The notes under the pieces were generated by a model. It ran no database searches and was not told the DNA's origin. It worked only from the letters and a program-made list of their open reading frames with translations. The translations under genes were made by a program, and so were the position numbers. From assembly GCA_963726785.1 (NCBI GenBank), contig CAVSDJ010000009.1, forward strand, positions 310,001 to 374,000: a DNA stretch of 64,000 nt. Direction: 5' to 3'. This DNA is from DATEKX01 sp963726785. Its GTDB lineage: Bacteria > Acidobacteriota > Blastocatellia > UBA7656. Below, piece after piece: positions 32,221 through 42,467 of this stretch. Positions within the stretch are counted from its first letter, which is position 1, and every line of letters begins with the position of its first letter.

Positions 32221-34641
32221 CTATTCGTAACGAAGCGCGACCATCGGATCTACTTTTGTGGCACGGCGCGCGGGAATGTAACAAGCCAGTAAGGCTATGC
32301 TTGTCAGCAGCAGCGAAATCCCTATAAACGTTATCGGGTCTGTGGCCGTGACTCCGTATAGTATCCGGGACATTGCGCGAGTCATGGCGAATGCCCCGGC
32401 AAGCCCTATCAGCAAGCCAATCGTTGTCAGCATAATTCCCTGTCCTACGACAAGCTTGAATATGTCTTGCGGACGCGCGCCCAGAGCCATGCGAATGCCG
32501 ATTTCGTGTGTGCGCTGCGTCACGGCATAAGACATCACCGCGTAAATGCCAACGGACGCAAGCACCAATGCCAGAAGCCCGAAAAAGCCGATCATAACTG
32601 TCGCCAGTCGCTTGGGCGACAGTCGCTCGCCGATGACCTGCTGCATCGCCTTGATGTTGAAAACAGGCAGCGTTTTGTCAAGGACGCCCGCTTCGGTTCG
32701 CACGGCTGAAGCAATCTGATTCGGGTCCGCGCTGGTGCGTATGACTAAAGACATTGATCGCCAGGAATCCTGCGCAAATGGCAAATACATATCCGGCTCG
32801 GTTATGTTGTCGAGATCGTTGTTCATTACGTTTGCCACCACGCCGATGATTTCAAGGGGATTTTTATCATCTATCTTGAATTGCTGGCCGACCGGCTCTT
32901 GATCTGCAAAGAATCGATTTGCGAAAGCCTCGTTGACAAGCGCAACGCGCGGTGAGCCTGCGCGGTCTGCTTCGTTGAAATTGCGGCCTTTGCTTATCGG
33001 CGTGCCTATTGCCGCGAAATAGTCCAGCGAGACAGAGCGATAATTGACATCGGGTTTTTTGCTCAGAGGAAAGATTGTCTGGCCTGCGCTTATAAGAAAA
33101 GTGCTGTAGTTATTTCCACCGAGCGGCAGATTGCTAGTCGCGCCCGCTTTCAAAACTCCGGGCAGAGCGGAAACGCGCTCAAGCAGTTGTTGATAAAAAT
33201 TGAACCGCTGTTCAAAGGGCGAATACTTTTCATTTGAAAGCGAGATTTGCATTGTGAGAACGCCGGTCGGGTTGATTCCCAAATCCGAGCGCATCAACTG
33301 AACAAAGCTTCGGATCATCAACCCTGCGCCGATCAAAAGAACGAGCGACAATGCTATTTCAGCAACAACAAGAATGCTGCGCGCGCGATTAGGCGACCCC
33401 TTGCCTGCTGACCCCTTGCCGCCTTCTTTCAATGCTTCGTTGAAATTCATCTTTGTCGCCTGCACGGCGGGCGCAAATCCGAAGATGAGCCCGGTCAGCA
33501 CAGACACGATGAATGTGAAGACGAAGGCCGTCTTATCAATGCCTACGTGTTGCCAGCCCGGTATGAACTTCGAGAAATCATCCGGTATGCCCTTGGCGAT
33601 AACGTCAACTCCCCACACCGACAGCAGCAGCCCAACCGCGCCGCCGACGAGAGACAACAGCAAACTTTCTGTGAGCAACTGGCGAATCAATCGCCATCGG
33701 CCCGCGCCCATTGCAAGGCGGATCGCGATCTCTTTTTGTCGAGTCGCAGCCCGCACCAGTAACAGGTTTGCAACGTTGGCGCAGGCGATCAACAGCACAA
33801 AACCGACAGCCGACAGCATCACGGGCGAATACATGCTTGCGCCTCTAACGGCGTCCTTAGTCATCGAGACAATGTTTACGCTCTTGCCGCTGTTCGAGTC
33901 GGGATAGGCCAGGGCGGCGCGATGGGCAATCTGGTTGATGTCTTCGTTGGCCTGCTCGATTGTCACGCCGGGTTTGAGCAAACCGAGGACTTGCAGGTAA
34001 TGATTTTTGCGGTTTGTCAGGTCTTTGGCCTCGAAGATCAGAGGCGACCACATCTCGCCGCCGTTGAAAGGGAAGTTGAAATCCGGCCCCATTACGCCTA
34101 TGCAGGTGAAGCTGGTGCTGTTGATCGAGATTGTTTTGCCTACGATGTCAGGGTCAGCGCCGAAGCGATTTTGCCACAGGCTATGTTTGAGCACGACAAC
34201 CTGATCGTGTCCGGGCTGGTCTTCTTCGGGCGTGAATGTGCGGCCCATCATGGGCTTAACTCCGAACGCGTCGAAAAAAGTTGCGGAGACTTTGTACCCG
34301 GCGTAACGTTCGGGCTGGTCTCCCTCTGTAATATCGAAATAGCTCTGGGTTATGGCGATGATTTGATCAAGAGTTTGACCTTGCTCGCGCCAGTCGTTGA
34401 AGTTGCCGGGAGCGACCGAACCGCGCGAATAGCCCATTTCGAATTGGCGTTCCCAGAGCATGACAAGGCGATCCTGATTTTGAAAAGAGAAGGGCTGAAA
34501 GACAACGGCGTTCATCGCGCTGAATATAGTCGTGTTTGCTCCGATGCCTAATGCGAGCGTGATTACGGCCACCAGCGTGAAGCCGGGACTCCTGCGCAGC
34601 ATGCGAATCGCATAACGCAGGTCTTGAAATAACGTTTCCAT
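32221..34641 (-). CDS. ADOP-family permease, copy 7, intact
   Basis: 806 residues, ATG 34641 with GAGGAGG upstream. Unlike its neighbours it starts METLFQDLRYAIRMLRRSPG and has VVFQPFSF in place of the usual LLRPLP(F/Y). The second linker contains a Gly/Lys-rich GGKGSAGKGSPNRARSI. The outer domains are among the most divergent (ITQSYFDITEGDQPERYAG; PVGQQFKIDDKNPLEIIG). The ending VDPMVALRYE is standard. Confidence 0.95.
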   Translation of the reverse strand: METLFQDLRYAIRMLRRSPGFTLVAVITLALGIGANTTIFSAMNAVVFQPFSFQNQDRLVMLWERQFEMGYSRGSVAPGNFNDWREQGQTLDQIIAITQSYFDITEGDQPERYAGYKVSATFFDAFGVKPMMGRTFTPEEDQPGHDQVVVLKHSLWQNRFGADPDIVGKTISINSTSFTCIGVMGPDFNFPFNGGEMWSPLIFEAKDLTNRKNHYLQVLGLLKPGVTIEQANEDINQIAHRAALAYPDSNSGKSVNIVSMTKDAVRGASMYSPVMLSAVGFVLLIACANVANLLLVRAATRQKEIAIRLAMGAGRWRLIRQLLTESLLLSLVGGAVGLLLSVWGVDVIAKGIPDDFSKFIPGWQHVGIDKTAFVFTFIVSVLTGLIFGFAPAVQATKMNFNEALKEGGKGSAGKGSPNRARSILVVAEIALSLVLLIGAGLMIRSFVQLMRSDLGINPTGVLTMQISLSNEKYSPFEQRFNFYQQLLERVSALPGVLKAGATSNLPLGGNNYSTFLISAGQTIFPLSKKPDVNYRSVSLDYFAAIGTPISKGRNFNEADRAGSPRVALVNEAFANRFFADQEPVGQQFKIDDKNPLEIIGVVANVMNNDLDNITEPDMYLPFAQDSWRSMSLVIRTSADPNQIASAVRTEAGVLDKTLPVFNIKAMQQVIGERLSPKRLATVMIGFFGLLALVLASVGIYAVMSYAVTQRTHEIGIRMALGARPQDIFKLVVGQGIMLTTIGLLIGLAGAFAMTRAMSRILYGVTATDPITFIGISLLLTSIALLACYIPARRATKVDPMVALRYE

Positions 34642-34661
34642 GAATCCTCCTCGGCTTGTTA

Positions 34662-34721
34662 CAGTAGCCCGCGCGTAAGCAAGGGCGCACGCTCTCGCCC
34701 TTGCTTACGCGCGGGCTACTG
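34662..34721. repeat. ADOP spacer palindrome, type A/A
   Basis: Perfect 26-base arms 34662-34687 and 34696-34721; 8-base loop; adjoins the copy 8 stop. Confidence 0.93.
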
Positions 34722-34722
34722 C

Positions 34723-37128
34723 CTATTCATATCGAAGCGCGATCATCGGGTCTACCTTTGTCGCACGACGAGCAGGCACGAAACAGGCTCCCAGAGCCAC
34801 TCCTGCCAGAATTGTTGAAATTGCGATGAACGTCAATGGGTCGGTCACGCTTACGCCGAACAGCAGGCTTTCCATCAATCGCGTGAGCAGGAATGCGCCC
34901 ACCAATCCTACGCCGATGCCGATTGCAACAAGCGTCATGCCCTGGCCTACTATCATCTTGAGCACATCCGAAGCGCGCGCCCCCAAAGCCATGCGAATGC
35001 CGATTTCGTGAGTGCGCTGTGTGACCGAATAGCTCATCACGCCGTAGATTCCAACTACCGCGAGAAGCAAAGCAACTGCGGCGAATATGCCGAGCAGCAG
35101 CATATTGAATCGTTGCTGCGCGATGGAAGCAGAGATCGCTTGTTCAAAGCTCATGATTTCAGAGACGGGCAAGTTTTTATCAATCGCCCAGACTTCGCTC
35201 TGCACCGCTGTCGCTAGCTTCAGCGGCTCGGAACCGGTGCGAACAACCAGCGTCAAGTAACGAGGGCTTGTGGTCTGAAGATGAGGCAGGTACATCTCCG
35301 GGCGCGGTTTAGCTGCCCAATCGCCTTGCTTCACATCTTTTATGATTGCGACTATCTCGCGCGGGCGAGATTCTTCACCGCTTAAATCGATGCGTTTGCC
35401 GATGGGGTCTTCATCGGGCCAGTAGCGGCGTGCCATCGCTTCGTTGATGATTACTGTGCCGTCTGCTGTTTCGTTGTCGCGCTCAGTGAAATCGCGCCCT
35501 GCGACGAGCGTCGCTCCCATCGTTTTAAAATAATTGGGCCGAACGATGCGATACACGCCGACCGGACCCTCTCCCGGAAGCGGGGCGGGGCGGCCCTCGA
35601 TTCTGAAGCCCAGGCCCCAGAGGTCACCCGCGAGCGGAAGATGATTGATCGCGCTTGCGGACTCAACTCCCGGCAAGCTCTCGACGCGCTCAATCAATTG
35701 ATTGAAGAACGCCGCTCGTTTTGGGCCTGTGGAATGCTCAGAGCCTGCAAGCGATACGATCATCGTCAGCACGTTGCGAGGATTGAATCCCGAATCAACC
35801 GATTGAAGCCGAAGGAAACTTCGTATCATTAGCCCTCCGCCCACGAGCAACACCAGAGCTAACGCAATCTCTGAAACCACGAGCAGACGACGAACGCGAT
35901 TGCGGCGTCTGCCTTCGGTCGAGCTTCGTCCCCCTTCTTTGAGCGACTCATTCAGGTTGAGCTTTGAAGCCTGTAGCGCGGGAACAAGCCCAAACACGAG
36001 TCCGGTCAGTACCGAGATCGCAAGCGTGAAGCAGAGAACATAACCGTCAAGGCTGATGGTTTGCGCTCGCGGCAGGTTCGCGGGACTCAGCGCAAGCAGC
36101 CCGCTGATTCCCCATGAAGCCAGAAACAGTCCGGCTACTCCGCCTGCTGTTGCAAGCATCACGCTTTCCGTCAGCAACTGGCGAACGATGCGGCTACGAC
36201 TGGCTCCCAGAGCCGTTTTCACGGCGATCTCTTTTTGCCGCGCTGTGGCTCTTGCCATCATCAGATTGGCTACGTTGGCGCAGGCGATCAACAGCACAAA
36301 GCAGACGGCTCCGAGAAGGATGAGCAGAGCGGGCCGCGTTTTTCCAACTACTACTTCGTGCAGCGGGTCAACAAAGACCTTTAGCCCCGCGTTGCTGTCG
36401 GGATACCGTTGTTCGAGTCTTTGACCGATCGCTTCCATCTCTGCCTGAGCTTGCTCGCGCGTCACGCCCTCTTTCAGTCGCGCAAAGATGCGCAACGATT
36501 GCCCGCCTCGGTCGCCCGTTCTGGGCGCGAGATTCAACGGCGACCACATCTCTGCGCGCGTCGCCCAGAACGGCGCGAACTGAAACTCCTTCGGCATCAC
36601 ACCGATGATGGTGTAGCTCTGACCATCGAGCGTGATCTGCTGGTTAATTAGACCTGAATCGCCGCCGAACCTGCGTTGCCAGAGGCGATGGCTGAGGACG
36701 ATCACGCGCTCGTTGCCGGGTTGATCTTCTCCGTCGCTGAACGTGCGGCCAAGCATGGGGGTTACGCCGAGCAGGTGAAACATATCGGCGGTCAGTTGCA
36801 CGCCGTTTATCTGTTCGGGCCTGTCGCGGCCCGTAAGGTTAGCCGTCCAGTACTGCGCGGCGGCAATAGACTCGAAAACCGATTGCTGCTCTCGGAAATC
36901 AAAGAAGTTGGCGGGCGCGACTGGCCCCAACTCTTTATGCAGCACTGTCATGATGCGCGCGGGGTCGTAATAGGGCAGGGGCCTGAGCAGCACAGCATTT
37001 ACGACGCTGAATATTGCTGTGTTTGCGCCTATGCCTAAAGCGAGCGCGAAGATTGCGATTAGGGTGAAGCTGCGATTTTTCAGCAGCATCCTGAATCCGT
37101 AGCGAACATCTTGAATGATAGCTTCCAT
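34723..37128 (-). CDS. ADOP-family permease, copy 8, intact
   Basis: 801 residues from ATG 37128 (MEAIIQDVRYGFRMLLKN); an in-frame TTG directly before it is the alternative. GAGGTGATTG replaces the usual AGGAGG. The 3' end (ALGACFVPARRATKVDP) is the type shared with copies 1-4, 10 and 15-17. The first outer domain has an Arg-rich ATRAEMWSPLNLAPRTGDRG segment. Its upstream gap is 263 bp, the longest within the array, so it may have its own promoter. Confidence 0.95.
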   Translation of the reverse strand: MEAIIQDVRYGFRMLLKNRSFTLIAIFALALGIGANTAIFSVVNAVLLRPLPYYDPARIMTVLHKELGPVAPANFFDFREQQSVFESIAAAQYWTANLTGRDRPEQINGVQLTADMFHLLGVTPMLGRTFSDGEDQPGNERVIVLSHRLWQRRFGGDSGLINQQITLDGQSYTIIGVMPKEFQFAPFWATRAEMWSPLNLAPRTGDRGGQSLRIFARLKEGVTREQAQAEMEAIGQRLEQRYPDSNAGLKVFVDPLHEVVVGKTRPALLILLGAVCFVLLIACANVANLMMARATARQKEIAVKTALGASRSRIVRQLLTESVMLATAGGVAGLFLASWGISGLLALSPANLPRAQTISLDGYVLCFTLAISVLTGLVFGLVPALQASKLNLNESLKEGGRSSTEGRRRNRVRRLLVVSEIALALVLLVGGGLMIRSFLRLQSVDSGFNPRNVLTMIVSLAGSEHSTGPKRAAFFNQLIERVESLPGVESASAINHLPLAGDLWGLGFRIEGRPAPLPGEGPVGVYRIVRPNYFKTMGATLVAGRDFTERDNETADGTVIINEAMARRYWPDEDPIGKRIDLSGEESRPREIVAIIKDVKQGDWAAKPRPEMYLPHLQTTSPRYLTLVVRTGSEPLKLATAVQSEVWAIDKNLPVSEIMSFEQAISASIAQQRFNMLLLGIFAAVALLLAVVGIYGVMSYSVTQRTHEIGIRMALGARASDVLKMIVGQGMTLVAIGIGVGLVGAFLLTRLMESLLFGVSVTDPLTFIAISTILAGVALGACFVPARRATKVDPMIALRYE

Positions 37129-37309
37129 CAATCACCTCGTCCTTCGAGCGATGGGTAAAATAAAACTTTGGCCGATACGAAGGAAGTTTGGTGCCAATGC
37201 TCGCTATTTCAGTCTAAATGGTTATATCGCTAACTTTAAGATTGTCGCGCCTGCGCGCAGGCGACGCCCGGATGTTCGTTTCTGGGAAGCCGTTTCTCAG
37301 AATTGAATA
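37129..37309 (-). promoter_or_regulatory. Extended upstream region of ADOP copy 8 with 16-bp palindrome
   Basis: About 180 extra bases compared with the other spacers, with no ORF. A perfect palindrome CGCCTGCGCGCAGGCG lies at 37248-37263. Read on the minus strand, TTGGCA followed by TATCGG about 14 bases later is a weak promoter-like pair. That this is a regulatory insertion is inferred from its length and position. Confidence 0.4.
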
Positions 37310-37385
37310 GCTCATGACAGTAGCCCGCGCGTAAGCAATGGCGAGCATGTTCGCCCTCCCTCACGGTCAGGCTACTGTCATGAGC
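37310..37385. repeat. ADOP spacer palindrome, hybrid A/B, extended arms
   Basis: Left arm is type A (CCCGCGCGTAAGCAATGGCG), right arm type B (CGCCCTCCCTCACGGTCAGG), the reverse order of the other hybrids. The outer stem continues past the usual CAGTAG by GCTCATGA / TCATGAGC, a 16-base perfect outer pairing at 37310-37325 and 37370-37385. Confidence 0.9.
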
Positions 37386-37391
37386 AACTGA

Positions 37392-39812
37392 CTATTCATA
37401 ACGGAGCGCGACCATCGGGTCTACCTTCGTAGCGCGACGCGCGGGCACAGCGCAGGCTACAAGAGCCACTCCCGCAAGCAGCAGCGAGGTGATGGCGAAT
37501 GTCGCGGGGTCGGTCGCAGACACGCCGAACAGCAGGCTCTCAAGCGCTCGCGTCGCCAGATATGCTCCACCCAATCCGAGCGCCACGCCCATCAAAATCA
37601 GTTTCATCCCTTGCCCGACGACGAGTCTCAACACATCCCTGGAATTGGCTCCCAGAGCCATTCTCACGCCAATCTCGTGCGTGCGTCGGCTGACGGAATA
37701 TGCCACTACTCCATAGATGCCGACCGCGCCGAGCAGCAGCGCGACTCCTGCGAAGACGGCAAGCAACAGCACTGTGGAACGACGCGCCGAGATGGATTCC
37801 GAGATCACTTGAGTGAGCGGCTGAATGTTGGCTACGGGCACATCTTTATCCACAGCCCACACTTCGCTGCGAATCGCAGCGGCAAGCCCCGTCGGATCAG
37901 AGTCTGTACGAACCATCAAAACCAGAGAAGAGGCCAAAGTGGCCTGCACATACGGGCGATATATCTCCAGATGCGTCGGAGTATCAAGAGCTTGCTCTTT
38001 GACATCGCCGACCACTCCGACTATCGGCACCCAATCTTTGCCTTCGAATCCGCTTCTTATTCGTTTGCCGATTGGGTCTTCATCCGGCCAGTAACGCCGC
38101 GCGAGAGTTTCGTTGATGATCGCAACCAGCGGAGCTTTCTCGTTGTCGTCTTGTGTGAAGAAGCGACCTCTTATGAGGCGAATGCCCATCGCTTGAAAAT
38201 AGTCATGCGTGATTAATCGCCAATCAACCGAAGGGAGCGCCGCGCCATCAGGCATCGGACGGTCTTCGACTCTGAGCGCGGGGTTCCAGTTGCTTCCTCC
38301 CATCGGCAGCAAATGAATTCCGCCTACAGCTTTCACACCGGGCAGCGTCTCGATTCGCTCGATGATCTGATTATAGAAAGCGCGTTTGCGCGGGCCTTCG
38401 GAATACGCAACGGCGGGCGGCGCGATTTGAAGCGAGAGCACCTTGTTTGCTTCAAACCCCGGATCAACCTGTTGAAGTCGCCAGAAGCTCTTGATGAGCA
38501 GCCCTGCGCCGACTACCAGCATCAACGACAGAGCTACTTCTGCCACTACCAGCAAATTGCGCAATCGCCCTCCCGCGCTTGTTGATGATGTTCTGCCGCC
38601 TTCTTTGAGAGCTTCTTGAAGATCGGGTTTAGAAGTTTGAAGCGCGGGTGCGAGTCCAAACAGCACTCCGGTCACGAGAGACAGCCCGAACGAGAAGCCG
38701 AGCACTTGAAGGTCTATTCCAATATTATTCAGCCGAGGTAATTCTTTAGGAAGCAGAGAAACAAGAAGCTCGATGCCCCAAAGGGCGAGCATCATGCCCA
38801 TTGCTCCGCCAATGAGCGCGAGCATCACGCTTTCAGTAAGAAGCTGGCGAATCACGCGGACTCGACCTGCGCCCAGAGCCGAGCGAATGGCTATCTCTCG
38901 CTTTCGCGCGGTCGTGCGAGCAAGCTGGAGGTTTGCCACATTCGCGCAAGCGATGAGCAGTACAAGCCCGACTGCGCCGAGCAGTATTAGAAGCGTCGGT
39001 CGAGTATCGCCGACCATCTCTGTCTGCAACAGCGTCACCGCAGCATTCAACCCGTAGCTGTCCGGCGAGCGCGGAAACTTTATGCGAGCGTTGCGGGCGA
39101 TTTGAACAACTTCGGCTTGAGCTTGCCGGGCATTGACTCCCTGCTTCAATCGGCCCATGACGTTCAGGTATCCCGCAGTAAAATCGTTACTGTCACTTGG
39201 GTCGAGCGGAGCAGGCACGACCAGTTCAAAACCGAATTTTGGAAATTGATTGTCGGGAAATTGGAAGTCGGGATTGAGCACGCCGACAATTGTGTGAGCC
39301 TCGCCGTCAATCGTGATTGATTGCCCTATGATATTTTGATCCGACCCGAAACGCCGTTCCCATGTGCCGTAGCTCAAGATGGCTACGTGACTGCGGTCAG
39401 GCTGATCTTCGTCGGGAAGAAATGTTCGACCGAGCGCGGCGTTGACGGAGAGCAGCGAAAAGAATTCGGCAGTCGTGCGAGCGCCTGACACTTTCGCAGG
39501 TTCGTCTCCGCCCGTCAAAGTAAATGACCAGCCGCTGTATAAAGCCAGGTCATCGAATGATTGATTATTGTCTCTGATCTCGACGAACTCGGCTTTCGAC
39601 ACGGAGGTTTCAGGTTTTTGCGGCCACACTTTTACGAGCCGGTCAGGTTGGTTGAACGGGAGCGGGCGCAACAGCACTGCGTTGACCACGCTGAAGATCG
39701 CAGTGTTCGCGCCGATGCCTAAAGCGAGCGCGATCACTGCCACTGCTGTAAAGCCGGAACTCTTGAGCAGCATCCGAAACCCATAGCGAATGTCTTGAAA
39801 TAACGTTTCCAT
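37392..39812 (-). CDS. ADOP-family permease, copy 9, intact
   Basis: 806 residues; ATG 39812 with AGGAGG. Start METLFQDIRYGFRMLLKSSG. The first outer domain contains two aromatic-rich patches (DDLALYSGWSFTLTGGDEP; FPDNQFPKFGFELVVP). The last part has EIGVRMALGANSRDVLRL and ends CAVPARRATKVDPMVALRYE, the CAVPA ending also found in copy 13, so 3' types alternate along the array. Confidence 0.95.
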   Translation of the reverse strand: METLFQDIRYGFRMLLKSSGFTAVAVIALALGIGANTAIFSVVNAVLLRPLPFNQPDRLVKVWPQKPETSVSKAEFVEIRDNNQSFDDLALYSGWSFTLTGGDEPAKVSGARTTAEFFSLLSVNAALGRTFLPDEDQPDRSHVAILSYGTWERRFGSDQNIIGQSITIDGEAHTIVGVLNPDFQFPDNQFPKFGFELVVPAPLDPSDSNDFTAGYLNVMGRLKQGVNARQAQAEVVQIARNARIKFPRSPDSYGLNAAVTLLQTEMVGDTRPTLLILLGAVGLVLLIACANVANLQLARTTARKREIAIRSALGAGRVRVIRQLLTESVMLALIGGAMGMMLALWGIELLVSLLPKELPRLNNIGIDLQVLGFSFGLSLVTGVLFGLAPALQTSKPDLQEALKEGGRTSSTSAGGRLRNLLVVAEVALSLMLVVGAGLLIKSFWRLQQVDPGFEANKVLSLQIAPPAVAYSEGPRKRAFYNQIIERIETLPGVKAVGGIHLLPMGGSNWNPALRVEDRPMPDGAALPSVDWRLITHDYFQAMGIRLIRGRFFTQDDNEKAPLVAIINETLARRYWPDEDPIGKRIRSGFEGKDWVPIVGVVGDVKEQALDTPTHLEIYRPYVQATLASSLVLMVRTDSDPTGLAAAIRSEVWAVDKDVPVANIQPLTQVISESISARRSTVLLLAVFAGVALLLGAVGIYGVVAYSVSRRTHEIGVRMALGANSRDVLRLVVGQGMKLILMGVALGLGGAYLATRALESLLFGVSATDPATFAITSLLLAGVALVACAVPARRATKVDPMVALRYE

Positions 39813-39832
39813 GACATCCTCCTATGCTTGTT

Positions 39833-39894
39833 GCAGTAGCCCGACCGTCAGGGAGGGCGCAGACACACGCCCTCCCTGACGGTCGGGCTACTGC
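39833..39894. repeat. ADOP spacer palindrome, type B/B
   Basis: Perfect 27-base arms 39833-39859 and 39868-39894; loop of 8 bases. Core GCCCGACCGTCAGGGAGGGC. Confidence 0.93.
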
Positions 39895-39898
39895 AAAA

Positions 39899-42339
39899 TC
39901 ATTCGTAACGAAGCGCGACCATCGGGTCTACTTTCGTGGCGCGACGAGCAGGCACGAAACAGGCTCCCAGAGCCACTCCTACGAGTATCAGCGAAATCAA
40001 ATGAACGTCAGCGGATCAGTAGCAGACACGCCGAAAAGCAAACTTGAAAGGAATCGAGTTAAGCCTATTGCTGCGGCAAGCCCGATCCGAGAGCCGAGCA
40101 ATATCAATATCAGCCCTTCGCCGACAATCAGCTTGAAGATGTCACGGCGCTGCTGCGCCGAGCGCCATTCTTATGCCGATCTCTGACGTTCGCTGACTCA
40201 CCGAATAAGATATGATCCCGTAAATTCCTACAGATGCCAGTATGAGCGCGACAGCCGCAAACACGCCCATCAACAGCGCCGGATAACGGCGCAGGAACGC
40301 CTGAGGCGTATCAGTGATAAACTGCTTCCATCTTCGCAACTGAATAGAGCGCAAGGTCGGGATCAATCGCTTGCACTTCGCTGCGCACCGCACTCGTGAT
40401 GCTTTCGGGATCACTCTTGGTTCGCACTACAAGACTCAATTTGTTCCAGGGTTCTTGCAGGAATGGGCGATAGGTTATAGACGGCTGGCTCTTCATCCAG
40501 CGCGATGATTCTTTCGTCATCCACTACTCCGACAATTTCAAACGCCTTCGGTTCGCCGCCCCCAAAGCTGATGCGCCGCCCAATGGCGTCTTGATTTCCG
40601 AACAGGCGGTTTCGGAGCGCGTTGTTGATGATTAAAACATCCGGCGAAGATGCATTATCGCGGTCTGTGAAGTAACGCCCCTGAATGAGCGAAACGGACA
40701 TCGTGCGAAAATAATTGGAACTCACGACGCGCATGCTGGCACCGGGTTCCTGGCCCGGAGGAGGTGATGGCTGGCCTTCGACGAGCAGCCTGCCGCCCGG
40801 GCCTCGTTGCATCAGAATCGAGTTGATTGTGGCGACACCTGCTATGCCGGGCAGCGCTTCGAGGCGTTCAAGCAGTTGCTGATTAAACGCCCGCGCCTGA
40901 TCGTCTTCCGAATACTTTGCTCTGGGCAGTTCCAGTTGCATGGTCATCAGATTTTCGGGGTTGAAGCCGAGTTTGACTTCCAGCAATCGAAGCGTGCTCT
41001 TAATCATCAATCCCGCGCCCGCAAGCAGCACCATCGCCAGCGCGATTTCTGATACTACGAGCAGCCTGCGAATTCGATTACGGTCTGCGCCCGCTGAACT
41101 TCTGCCGCCATTTTTGATTGCCGCCTGCAAATCCAGCTTCGATGATTGCAACGCAGGCGCAAGCCCAAAGAGTATTCCCGTAACAAGCGATAACACGCCC
41201 GCATAACAGAAGACTCGCGCATTGATTGCCAGCCCTTCGAGGTAAGGCATTGAACTGAGTTGCGAGGCCGGAATGACTGCGATCAAAAATTCGATGCCCC
41301 ATTCGGCGAGCAGCAATCCGACGCTTGCGCCTGCCAGTGATAACAGCAAGCTCTCGCTCAAGAGTTGTCGCACAAGCCGCCAACGAGTAGCGCCGAGCGC
41401 CAGACGTATTCCGATCTCTTTGCGCCGCGCTGAAGCGCGAACAAGTAAAAGATTAGCTACGTTGGCGCAGGCAATCAGCAACACTAACCCACCGCGCACA
41501 ATAAAATGATCAGCGCAGGGACGAACAGAGCCGACTACTTGATCGTGCAAAGGAACGATTTTGATGCCTGCGCCTGTATGCGAGTCGGGGGATTCTTTTT
41601 CAATGCGTGCGGCAATGGTGTCCATCTGCGCCTGAGCTTGCTCGATAGCTTACATCCGGCTTGAGTCGCACGATTACATCCAGCCAGTGCATATATCGCT
41701 TGTTCACTGGAAATAAGTACGGGCGCAACGGAACCCAGAGTTCAGCCTGCCCCATCGGAGCGAATTGAAAGCTTCGAGGTAGAACCGCGAGCACCGTGTA
41801 TCCTTCTCCGTCGAGGATGAGTCTTTGCCCGATGATGTTCGGGTCTGCGCCGAACTTCCGCTGCCACAATGCATAACTCATGAATGACCGTCTGCTCTGT
41901 ACCGGGCAGGTCTTCATCAGGCAGAAACGACCGGCCCAGAATCGGTTCGACGCCAAGCACTGAAAAGAAACTGGTAGTGACGCGCGCGCCTTCAATCCGC
42001 TCAGGCGTATCGTGCCCTGTCAGCGTGAACGAGCCGCCCCATCCTGTGTAGCCGCATATTTCTTCGAAGGCATCCGACTGCCCGCCCCAGTCGAGATAGT
42101 CAGGATATGAAGCATCTAACTGTGTTACCGCTCCTGCCTGCCGAGTCTCCCATAGCTGAACCAGCTTTTCAGAATTTTTGTACGGCAACGAGCGGATCAA
42201 TGTAGCGTCAACAACTGTGAAGATGGCAGTGTTAGCGCCGATGCCGAGCGCCAGCGTCAGCACAGCGACAACAGTGAAGGCGGGTTTTCTTGCCAACATC
42301 CGAATCCCGTAGCGAATGTCTTGAAATAAGATTTTCCAT
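39899..42339 (-). pseudogene. ADOP-family permease, copy 10, about nine frameshifts
   Basis: ATG 42339 (MEN, then a +1 shift into LFQDIRYGIRMLARKPAF) to TGA at 39899. Further shifts near 41880, 41650, 41525, 41490, 40500, 40325, 40157 and 40000; two are deletions, the rest insertions. The longest clean piece is 404 codons (40411-41625). The signature blocks LLIACANVANLLLVRA and SEIGIRMALGA remain readable. The deletion between 40000 and 40001 matches exactly the one in copy 4. Confidence 0.9.
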
Positions 42340-42357
42340 AACTTCTCCTAAACTCGT

Positions 42358-42459
42358 AGCGCAGGCGTCTCGCCTGCATGGCTTGAAATGTTAAGAATGA
42401 ATTCTACACGCAGATTCCAAATCTGTTCTTTCCAAGTCCAGCAGGCGAGACGCCTGCGC
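42358..42459. repeat. ADOP spacer palindrome, type C
   Basis: Arms 42358-42377 and 42440-42459 (AGCGCAGGCGTCTCGCCTGC and its inverse) are perfect over 20 bases, and each arm is itself nearly palindromic. The 62-base centre is AT-richer. It replaces the A/B palindrome between dead copies 10 and 11. Confidence 0.9.
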
Positions 42460-42467
42460 TCCCAGAT

